A stretch of 64,000 nucleotides of DNA from Periplaneta americana (lineage: Eukaryota; Arthropoda; Insecta; Blattodea; Blattidae), in NCBI RefSeq assembly GCF_040183065.1, contig NC_091120.1:15269708-15333707 (forward strand). The letters are read 5' to 3'. The notes beneath the pieces are model-generated. The model was not told the origin of the DNA. It worked only from the letters and a program-made list of their open reading frames with translations, and searched no databases. Positions 48,601-60,500 of the stretch are shown piece after piece. The stretch's first letter is position 1. Each line of letters opens with the position of its first letter. The position numbers and the translations under genes are program-made.

Positions 48601-50760
48601 TGTATGTTGAGATGTTTTTGTAGAGTGTTAGTTGTTCTGTATGCGATGTTGTAGTTTAATTTCGTGAATGAGGTTGCAATTTTATGCGTGTTTTTGTTTT
48701 CGTATGTTAGTGTGATGTATTTTTTGTGTTCTTGTGTTTGTGTTCTATTCTTCTGTTTTTTGTGGTTTTGTTTTGTCTTATGTATTATGTTGTCTATTAT
48801 GTTGGAGTTGTATCCGTTTTCTTGTGCTATGTATTTGATTGTGTTTAGTTCTTCGTTGTAGTCATGTTGGTTCATTGGTATGTTGAGTAGTCTGTGTACC
48901 ATTGTTCAGAATGCAGCTTGTTTGTGTTGTGTGGGGTGGTTGGATGTGTTGTGTATATATGTTGTTGTTGTTGTGGGTTTTCTGTATACTTTGAATGTGT
49001 GTTTGTTGTCTCCTTTTGTTATTGTGATGTCTAGAAAATTTATGGATTTGTTGTTTTCAATTTCTAATGTGTTGTGTAGCTTTGGGTATATTTTGTTTAT
49101 GTGTTGATGTAGGTTTTGGATCTGTCTTTTGTTTCCTTTGTATAGTATTAGTATGTCATCTACGTATCTGTGCCAATATATGAGTAGCTTAATATCAAAG
49201 ACTGACATCTGTCGTCTCCATAGTTTTGATCTAGAGGCAATTTTTTAATTCACAGTATTCTTTGTAATATTTAACACAATTTATTTTATAAATATAGTGT
49301 TAGAGTTTGCATATGGTTTCACTATAAATGGAAAGAGCATGAAAAATTGTATAAAAAATTACAGCTGTCTAAATTTCGATTGAGGTCAGATGTCCGTCTT
49401 TGATATTAAGCTACTCATATGATGTTGTCGTGTGTTTGTTGTTGTCTTTGTTTAGTATGTATGTCTGTTCTATGTGGTATAAGAATATTTCTGCTAGTAT
49501 GCAGGAAATGGGTTTATTTCCGTGTTAAATTCACAGCTGCTAATGTGTCCCAGAATTGTTCAAGTAAAAGGTAACAACTGATATCAAACAACCTTTTAAT
49601 CAGCTAAAATAGATATACCCGATCACAATTACTCTATATGCGGGACATTATAGATTGCTTCACACTGCATGTTTGTGCAGTTAAAACCTGACACTTTTGA
49701 AACTTAAGTTTGCTTCTTTCCTCATCATTTGACCGTTTAAAAACAACTCGTACAGCCTTAATATTACATGTCGTGCCTGGTTGCATAAAACACAGAATTT
49801 TATCTGACATATTTTATCACTGTCATTTGCTTTACTCTGCAACATAATGTACTTAAAAAAACACACAACTTGCTCTCTCACACTCGTGAGAACTTCTTGT
49901 GGTGCATTAGAATGGAAGAGATGACTGAACGAGACCAATGAGTGAGCGTTATTGTGTCTTTTGTTCTTATAGTCACGTGTGCAAGGGTATGAAACAATAG
50001 CTGCTCTCTTGTTTCGGAATGTGATGCATAAGTATTAAACTCCCAAGACTCCATGATACTATGTTTTTGTTAAATACTTTGCAACATGCCAGACATCTTT
50101 GAGAAGAAGAGTTACTGAGGCGAATTTTTCAATAGTCGTAGAAATAGAAATCAATTCATACTTTTGAGCTGATGTTATAGAAGAAGTGACAACTTTGAAA
50201 TAAATATCTTGTACAACATTATTTGATTAGATATTTTTTGTTAGTTTTGTATGTGTCCACACAGCCGCTAGTTTATTCTTACAGATAAAAGAGACTTGCT
50301 AAACGTGTATGCAGTTATTACAGTACTTGTAATAATTTCTTTATTGAATAGGTAAAAGTACTTGTTCATTGTTATGGATAAAAAAAATAGTTTTATTATG
50401 CTTGTGTTCATTTATAATACTTACTGAAAAGTTAAATCGTTCAACCCTGATCACTCTTATGTAATACACTGCTAAACTCCACTATATCATACCCAGTAAT
50501 GCCTTTATATCACACACTGACATATTTCAGACCAGGATTTGATTTATATATCATCGGTTTCTTGGTAAAAGTAACCAAGTCCAAAATGTAAAATTGTTGA
50601 GAAAAGGCATTTAAAGGTTTAATGATCCATCCAAAGATAACTACTTTTATTTTGAAGGAAATGTGCTATATTATTAGTTTTTAATATAAAATTATGTCTT
50701 AAATTTTCATAATTCTTGGCAGCCTTCGATGTGACTTGGTCACTTTTACCAAGAAACTGG

Positions 50761-50812
<52 letters not shown>

Positions 50813-51381
50813 TTCTAATGCCAGGCATTTGACAATAAAGTTATTTGACCTCTTGCACTCCAATATTTTTCAAAGATATTATCATGACCAGCCACTGAAG
50901 CACAGATTTTGAGGTGTTCCGAATCCATTTCTTGGTTTGAGTTGCACAATGGACAGTTGGGGGACTGATATATTCCAATTCTATGCAGGTGTTTGGCCAA
51001 ACAATCATGGCCTGTTGCCAATCTAAATGCAGCTACAGACGATTTGCGTGGTAAATCGGGAATTAACTGTGGATTTTGATGCAGAGAGTTCCATTTTTTC
51101 CCTTGGGATTGTGTTATCAAATTTTGTTTGTTGAAGTCTAAGTATGTAGATTTAATAAATCTTTTCACAGAGTAATAAGTAGATTTAGTAACAGGTCTGT
51201 AAGTAGCAGTGCTGCCCTTCTTTGCTAAAGCATCCGCATTCTCGTTTCCCAGGATTCCACAATGGGATGGTATCCATTGGAATACAATTCTTTTATTGAG
51301 TGATATTAATTGAGAGAGCATTTTAGTTATTTCTGCTGTTTGAGATTAAGGTGTGTGTTTAGAGACTATTGATAGAATAGC

Positions 51382-51431
<50 letters not shown>

Positions 51432-54400
51432 ATTAATTTCAGGCGTTTATTCTTTGAGATATTTGAAACAAAAAAAGTTTAATGCAAGTTTGCTTAATTT
51501 TGCTTCCTTTTCGAGATAAAAATTGTTTTATATGAAGCATTTCATAGCGTGTTTTGGGAAAGCCATTGATTTAACTCTCAATATGCTCAGTCAGTTTAAG
51601 AGAGCAATGTTTTATGATAATAAGTGATTGAAAGAGTTTTAGTTTTGTCCTTTAAATGTGCAGAAATTTGATCTGAACAAATATACCGGTAACTATTTGT
51701 TCTGCAAAGGAATTTTATAATGTTGCATTTGTTTGGATCAAATATCTTGATATTTAAAAGAACAAAACTAAAATTCTTTCAATCACTTATTATCACAATA
51801 CACTGCTTTCTTAAATCGACTGAGCATATCGAGAATTAAATCACTGGCTTTACCAAAACACACTATGAAATGTTTCATATAAAACAATTTTTGTCGCAAG
51901 GTTGCAAGGGACAGTGAACAATAGATACCCACCAGAAGAATGGTTAAATATCTACACAGATGGGTCTACTATAGATAACAACTCAGGATCAGGAATTACG
52001 TGTGCGTTATTCTCATTTTATCAACCAGCAGGACATCATACAACAAATTTTGATGCGGAAATAATGGATATTCATATCTCACTCCAACACCTACTGTACA
52101 GAATAGATAAATTTCAAAATGCTGTCATTCTCTCTGATTCTAAAGCAGCATTATATGCAATAAATTCATATAAAATGGTGTCAATCCAAATTAAAGAATG
52201 TCACAAAATGATCCAACAACTTCAAAAACTACAGAAAAGAATTCAATTGCAATGGATACCTGCACATTGCGGAATTGCTGGAAATGAAACTGCTGACTTC
52301 CTTGCCAAAAAAGGATCCAATTTAATTCAGAATACAAATACAAGCCTACCTTTTACATCCATCAAAAGACTAATTAAAAATAAATATAAAATCAAGCAAA
52401 CCCAAGCACTATGTACCAAAGCCAAAGATAAAAAATGGAGCATTTTAATAAAAAACCCAGAAATTATTCCAGAAATCCCACGTAAATCTGCAGTAGCAAA
52501 ATTCAGACTGCTTACAGAACACGATTGTTTGGCCAAACACTTGAATAAAATAGGAATTTACACAAATCCAAATTGCCCTCTATGCAACAAAGAAGAAGAA
52601 ATGATTGAAGATCATCTCATAACCTGTGAAGTTCTACCTGATGGATCCAAAACAGAGAAATATTGGAGAGCAAGAACGCTAATGGCTTCATTGCCAAAGC
52701 CCGGCATTAGATAACAGCAACATTTTTGTCGCGAAAAGGAAGCAAAAACGAGCAGAATTGTATTAAACTTCTTGTTTGAAATATCTCAAAGAATAAACCT
52801 TTGAAATTAATGAAATTACTTACAACAGTTCATTCTGTGTATTGTGCAGCCATGTACAATACTGAGGGGTTTGTCATAGTATTTTAGATTGATGGTACAT
52901 ATGGTCCATTATGCTGAAACAAATTGAGAAGAGTCAATGATTTATCACTCGGCATTGAAAACAAACCAACCATTTTTATATTGTAATATCTATTTATATA
53001 AGCTGTAATTGCTACCATCCATTTAAGTTCCAGGATAGGGATTGTTGACTGGATTCCATTTCATGTTACTTTTAAATCTGTTGGTCCTATTCTCATCACT
53101 GGCATAACTGAATAATTACGGAAATGTGTACTCATATCTTCATGCATTGATTCTAGTGTGAAACTAAGATATCCAAGTCCTATTATATGTCTGTATCTTG
53201 TAGTCATGTTGTATATCAGTGATATGGATTATAAAAAGTCATGTGATGTTCTCTGTATTCAGTAACTAGATATGATATACAGATCATATTTGATTTATAG
53301 TAGTCTAAAAAGTATATATTTGTTACAGGGCATTGAAAATGAAGCTTCTGACACAGGAAATGGTGGACATGTATGATCCAGCTCTTATGTTTACTATCCC
53401 ACGTCTTGCCATCGTTAGTGGATTGTTGATTTTTCCTGATGGTCCACTGTGCCTCGACAGAACTCCTTCTGACATGTCTGAAATGTTCCGTCCTTTCCGG
53501 GTTTGTACAGTTTAAATCTGTGAGTTTTTGTAAAGTTCTCTTATTGGTAACTTCTTCTGAAATAGTAAATATAATTCAGTAGAACTTGGTTATAATGACA
53601 TCTAAGGGACCTTAAAAATTATGTTGTTATAAACGAGTGTCGTAGTAACCGAGATTCACATTATCAATCTAGTGAGGTGGAAAATGAAAAATAACAAACT
53701 TAATTAGACTTATTTTAGATTTATGTATTGACTTTTAAGCCTACAATGAACATAATAAAATACACGTAGGGCTACAATTATAAATACAGTATTCTGTATT
53801 AAAACAGTTTGTTCAGTACTCATCAAACTACTTTACTTCGAAGTGAAGTAATCAGTCATTTTACTCTGTTATCTTCTACTTGCCCAATACACAATTTCTA
53901 GGGCTAAGTTACGTTCTATGTTCATAATTTCAGTTACAACTTCACTGCTCCCTTCCCTAGCTTCATAGAACATGTTCATAATTCTAATGACTTCTAAAGC
54001 GTCACTCACTTCTTTTAGTGGCCATACTGCGTTAAAATGCGTGCACTTAGTGAAAACTTCCTGTCGAAACTGATCTAATACCGCATGAATTCGGGTAGGT
54101 TACAAGGGGGTGGGGAATCCGCCGCCTGCGTTCCAGAGGTCTATGACAGAAGGAGACTGTAAAGAATTTGTCAGGGTCAGATTTCAACAAAATATTTATT
54201 AAAATACTTTGGTTCTTAGAAAATCTTATTCCAAACTGAGGTTGAAAATGACGTTATATGCGAGGTAGACGCATATGCGTTTGTTGTATTAAGCAAGGTA
54301 GAAAAGCATATGTATTATGGGGAATTAGTTGGGACCACAGAATATTTGACGTTATAGGCGAGGTGTCGCACAAAACCAAGTTCTACTGTATAAGAAAAAT

Positions 54401-57233
54401 TATTTATCGTTGTAAATTCTGTATTATACTTTCGTTCTTATTGCAGACTCTCTTGCACAAGATACGTGAGCTGTTATGGACATTAAATAACAAGGAACTA
54501 TTCACGCTTGAAAAGCTTCTCTGCTCTTCAGAAGATCCTGTCGATTTTCGTGCTTCTGGGCAATCTGTTGAAATCCATGATGCTGCTGAATCCTTTGCAT
54601 CAAACAACTTGACTCCATCTTACCCCACAGTGCCTGATCTTGACGAATTTGTCGCACGCTTTTACAGTGATTATCCGAGCTGTAAACAATTTGTTAAGGA
54701 CTTTTACGAGAGTACCTCAACAAGGATTGCAGGAGGAGATACATTGGATTCTCAAAGCAGAAAAGTGAACGACAGTGCTTCCAGAAATAGTAATGTGACA
54801 GAATCACATGTCAGTGTTCCAAGTATGTGCAAGACTGAAGATGGAGAGGAAGTAGTACCATCATGGGAGAACGCTGAAGACAGTGAGGACGAAACTGAAT
54901 GGGTGGGCGAGACTTCGGAGTGTGAGACTGTGGTGACGGACGCGTATCACGAAACAGAGGAGATCGGGAGTTCTGTCGAAAGTGACAGCAAGACTGTGGT
55001 GTTTTTTCCAGAAGATTCTGCCTCTCAAAAAAATTCACCTGTTACTGAGTGTGCCGTTTCGACACAGCCTGGATTGAGGGAAAGCTTGCTGTTTGGCGAG
55101 CATATAAACCCGGAGCAGGAGTCTTGTTCGTCCCACCTGGACTGTGAAGAACAGGAAGGCGTGATGCTGGAATCACAGGATTTTACATCGAGCTTGGTGG
55201 GCAGTACGAGTGATTCTGAAAATTCTGAATCTTGCAACCACGTTACATGTTCAGAAACGATTAAGATACCTTCACCTGTTGTGTCTGGTTTCTTGCTTGC
55301 TAATCAAGTGGGGCATGAATCGATGCTGGCCTCCATGGAAAGGTTAAGTCCTAGAATTCCTGACTTATCGCCGACAGCTGGGGGCTCCCTGCCTGACGGA
55401 GATTCCCGAGAAGCTCTGTCTGTTGCAACCGCAACCCTGTCGACTTTGTTACTTAGTAGCCCCGATATCTCCCCAGTTGGTGGAATGTCAAAGAACCTCG
55501 AGAACGATGTAGAAGAAGATTCAAGTGTTCAGTCACCTCTGGACTCTGGAGTTGGCACTGTTGTAAGTTGCAGTGACACTGGAAGTTTTTCTGACAGATC
55601 CCCTGATACAGCTTCGGTTCCTGCGTTAATAACAAGTGGAACGAAAGGAAATGTGGAAAATGTGTCGTCATCCATAGGTACTGCTCAAACTTCTTACGAT
55701 AATGCTCACAAATTTCAACAACGATGGCAGGTTGAAACAATTCCTTGTAGTTGTACTCTTAGTGATAGACCTACAGTGTCCACTAATTTTGGCAGATGTT
55801 CTGATCCGTTACGAGACTGTACATCTGATTTATATGCCAAAGGATGTGATGTAAGGACTCTTGCCAGGGAATCGGGTGCGACTGCAGATGTGGGAAGATG
55901 TTGTTTAAGTGCGCGTAGGAAATGTAATAATGATATCTGTGATAACATGTTGGATGATGGAAGTGGTGTCAGTAATATTGAAAGTATTGTTGCTTGCCAG
56001 GATTGTTTGTTACCTATAGAAGTAGAAAATCTTGACAAAGAGAAATTATTGTCGCCCGATCTTAAATCTTTCGAAGTCTTAAATGACGAATGTGAGGAAT
56101 TTACAAGTTATACTATTACTAAAAGTGATAGGTGCGACAGAGTTTTATGTGATGAAACTACACCTGAGAGTTTTAGTTCGTGTTCTAATATCCTTCGGGA
56201 TAGTAAAGAAGAGACAAGTGTTCTTATTTCTGATAACCTAAGACATAGTTTCACAGATGTCCATAGTGCTGCATTATGTAATACCAATGTACCTCAAGAT
56301 TGTCAAATGTCCGACAAAAATGATACCAGTAGAGAAAGTGGTGAGAATGCAGTTGAACAGTGTAGCTCTAGACCTGCGATTAGGTCTCACAGTGATAAAG
56401 TTGAGACTTGTGAACACAAACCTTTGCCAAGTATTGTGGTTAAACTTGAAGAAGGACAAAAAGAAGGAGATGCGGACTGGGACAGTGCAACAAATGAAGG
56501 TGGACAGTGTACTTTGTGCAGTAGCAGTGAAATTGGTGGAGCTCAGAGTCAAACTCCAGACCGTCTGTTGAACTACGCAGGCAATTGGGAACATCTGATG
56601 AGGAAGCAACCTGCGAGCTCGAAGCTTCAGCTGGGTCCTGAATGTTCAACAACAGTTACTAGTCATGTGGAACGAAATATTGTTAGAGTCAGAAGAAGCA
56701 GAAAACCTGTTATTCAGGCCAGTTCCTCGAATAATGTTTCATCTTCCTTGTCTAGTGCTAATGACACTAATTCTCAGCAGGGTGGATCAACATTGACAGT
56801 AGTTCCTAGTCGAAATGGGAGGTACGTATTTGAAGCACGGTGACATAAACTTGATTTCAAAAATGTTTGTTGTACGAGGCGCATCCAGAAAGTAAGTTTC
56901 CCGATTTTTTCCCCTTGAAAGTAAACGTAATTAGCCGTGTCAATTGCGCATGTGTAACAGATCTATGACGTATCAATCATATGCCAGCCGGACAGGTCCC
57001 GCCTGGTGCCAGTAGCATGGCAGCAGTGGTCCGAAATGGAAGCTCTTATTCCTTCTCTCGCCACCTGTGAGGGGTTCGGTCGGTGATAAAGTTCTTTAAT
57101 GCACAAAGCATTGCGCCAATTGAAATTCATCGGCAGCTCTGTCAGGTCTATGTGCCGAACACCTCTCTCTCTCCCTCCTCTCTCCCCCTCCCTCCCTCCC
57201 CCTCTCTCTGTCTCTCTCTCTCTCCCTCTCCCT

Positions 57234-57283
<50 letters not shown>

Positions 57284-57511
57284 AAATTCCTGTCCTCCGG
57301 TGAGCGTTTTGGCAATGACGAAGAGGTGCAGACGTCTGTCACACGCTGGTTCCGTTCACAGGCGGCAGAGTTCTACGACAGAGGGATACAAAAGTTGATC
57401 CCATGATACGACAAGTGTCTCAATTCTGATGGTGGCTATGTTGAAAAATAGCTGAAACATTGCTGTACCTGTTGCCAATAAATCAATGAATGTTTTCCTG
57501 AATGTGTGTGT

Positions 57512-57543
<32 letters not shown>

Positions 57544-60500
57544 AGGGAAACTTACTTTCTGGATGCGCCTCGTAAATGTACTGCTGAAAATTTAAGATAT
57601 GATCACACATTGTTACTACTTTTGTTGTGCAACTTTTTTACTGAAGCTGCAAATGTTCTTCACATACAAGCAAAAAGTAGCCTGTTACTTTTTGTACTGC
57701 ACATTCCAATTGCTGTAGGACTTGCGAAGAAGGTCACGAGTCTGTTATGAGGGAAGACTGGTGAAATATTGATCATTTTCAGTAAAAAAATTCATTTTCA
57801 TCTTTTTCTAATGAATCAGCAATCTCTTATTTATATTATATTGAGCAAGTTTGTGTTCTGCGACACTTGAAAGCATAAAAATTAAGCCATATTTAAATGG
57901 CTGCACTTTGAACTTGAAATGCACACTTTCAAAGACTTATAATTCTGATCTTAAGAACATGAAATTTTTACTTCATGTAATATAGCATATTGTTAGCGAA
58001 ACACATTATCTTTTTTCTCCCATAAAATAAATACTTTCAAAATTAAAAAAATAAAACATTTAGTGAGTGGTCACTAAAAATTTAAATTTTGAAGTTGCAT
58101 GTATGTATATACCGTATATATGTGAATACTCTCACATATTTTTTTTTCCAGAATTTAGCTAAAAACTGGTACTCGCATATTATTTGAAATAAGATTGGTA
58201 CCATTTTGCCTCAAACACTGGATTCCTCATCATTACGTAGGATTAGGCCTAATTTCTTGTAAATAAAACATTGCAGCCAATTTCTTTCTCCTAAAATTAG
58301 AATCCGGAGTATTCACATATATACGGTATTTAATTCTCTCTTCATTTGTAGATATGAATTTAAAATTCTGGGTGCTTAGTTCTTTTCTAACCATATCAGT
58401 GATACGATAAAAAAAATTCACATTTTTTTCAATTAATTTGAATAACTCAAAACCCATTCTTTTGATCATGATGAAACTTACATGCAAGAATACTTACAGC
58501 GAGGGGATGAAGTGTACGAAATATCAAATTGAAATTTCACCCATCATCCCCCTTAACACACGATATTACTTTCACAGTCTCAGTTTAGCTGTTGCTTTGT
58601 GTCTGTCTTGATTCTTCAGTGCATTTTATAGCTATATTCACGTTAGGTTTTCAGAAGATGAAATGCAAGCAACTTCTTACTTATCTGTAACTTGTGGCGT
58701 GACAGCCCATGAAGGGCTGTTTTTTTACTCATGAGTTATTTTATTATAACCGTGGCTATTTTGCATTTGTAAAACTTAAATTTCTTTGTTTTACACAAAC
58801 AAATCTGAGATATTGTTTAAAGTTGAACATTTATTAAAGAGCAAGGTGGAGGTGCATTTGACAGCATGAACACATATATACCCCTCCTCCTACCCCTCTC
58901 CCCTATCTCTATCCCTCCCTCTTCCTCTTCTCCCTCTCACCATCTGTCCCTCTCTCTCTCCATCCCTCTCCCCAACCCTCACTCTCTCCTCCCTCTCTCC
59001 CTCTCCCCATCCCCCTTCCTCTCTATCTCCCAACCCCTCCCCCTCCTCCAATCCCACCTCTCTCACCACCTGCCTTTCCCCTCCCCTTCCTCCCCCTCTC
59101 ACCATTCCTCTATCTCCCTACCCTCCCCCATCCCTCTCTCCCCCTTTCCCATTCCTCTCTACCCTTTCTCTCCCTCTCCCTGATCTCTCTCCATCCCCTC
59201 CATATCCGGCGTCCCCTAACCCTCACTCTTTCTCCATCTCCCCTCCCCTCTTCCTCTCTCCCCTACCCTCCCCTCTATCTCCCTCCCTCTGCCTCTCCCC
59301 TTCCCTCTCTCTCCCTCCCATCCTCTCTCCATCACACTCCCCTTTCCCTCTTCTTCCCTCTAACCCTCTCTCCCCTGCCTCTCCCTCTCCGCCTCTCTCC
59401 CTCCTCCCTCCCCTTCACTCTCTCTCCACCTCCCTTTCCCTCCATCTACCCATTCATCTACCCCTCCCTCTCTTTCCCCTCTCCCTCCCCTTCCACTCTG
59501 TCCCTCACATTCCCCTCACCATCTATCCCTCTCCCAATCTCCTGCCTCTCCCTCCCTCCACCAATATCCCCGTCCCTCTCCCTCTATCCCTCCTCCTGTC
59601 TCTACCCCTCCCTTTCTCCCCTAACCAATCCTATTTCCCCCTCGCACTCCCCTTCCTCTTCCCTTCTCTCTCTCCTCCTTCTCCCACTTCCCCATCCCCT
59701 CTCCCCGCTCCCTCTCTCTTCCTCACACACTCTTTCCGTTTCCCTCCGTCTCCCCTTTCCCCATCCCCTCTGTCTCTCTCTCCCTCTACCCCTCCTTCCT
59801 CTCCCTCACACTCCCTCTTCTGCTTTCCCTCCCTCCTTCCCTCTGCCCCTCTCTCCTTCCCTCTCATATTGCGATTCTAGTTCAGTGATCTGTATTGTTA
59901 TTTCAACCCTGTTAGGTATTACTGTTAATACCGTTTGTAAACTGTGTTGTTAGGAGCCTTGATGTGCCACTAGCTAGCAGCTATTCTTCCACAAGTTCAA
60001 GTTGTCAGAGCTCCATCACAGTAAGCTCCGACAGGTAGGCACTTCATTAACTGGGGAGGTGGGAATGGTAGTCACATTCTCCCTATGCTAGTAAAATAGT
60101 TTAGAATCTGAGAAAATAAGATTTTAAATATTAATTAGGATTGTTGAATCAAATAATTTTCAAACCAAACTAAGTTAAAAAAAAAAAAAACACACAAAAC
60201 TGGAAACATGTAAAACTAGCAGTTCAACATTGCTGTATGGCAGTGAAAGACGGACCCTATTACAATACTTGTGAAGATACTATCTTCTCCCCTGATTTTG
60301 AAATGACAGTGAATTATTGTTCACTTTCTGTAATAAAATAAAGTAATACAATTTATAAATATGTACAGCTCTGTACAGTGGGTGCAACCTCTGTTTTACC
60401 GATTTTAAGAATCTCTTTTGCCAGTATATTTGTATGTATAGATAAAGTGTTAAGTATTATATATGAAGCTTCCAATTCCAAAACTCTCTACATCCATTTT

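Noticed and set aside
48664..49107. Cys/Val-rich plus-strand open frames that resemble membrane proteins
   Set aside because: Antisense of the Penelope-like element; hydrophobicity arises from its A-rich codons read in reverse.
54258..54446. N-terminal extension of the 861-codon open frame before LST-2 exon 6
   Set aside because: It translates the end of a pogo-like element plus intron. The cttattgcag acceptor at 54446 and the family motif right after it place the exon start at 54447.
57083..57406. Open frames through the CT repeat of the mariner element
   Set aside because: Low-complexity repeat translation; only the flanking transposase ends are meaningful.
58866..59867. Open frames on both strands in the pyrimidine tract
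   Set aside because: Pro/Ser/Leu or Arg/Glu/Gly strings result from the C/T composition and have no family signature.
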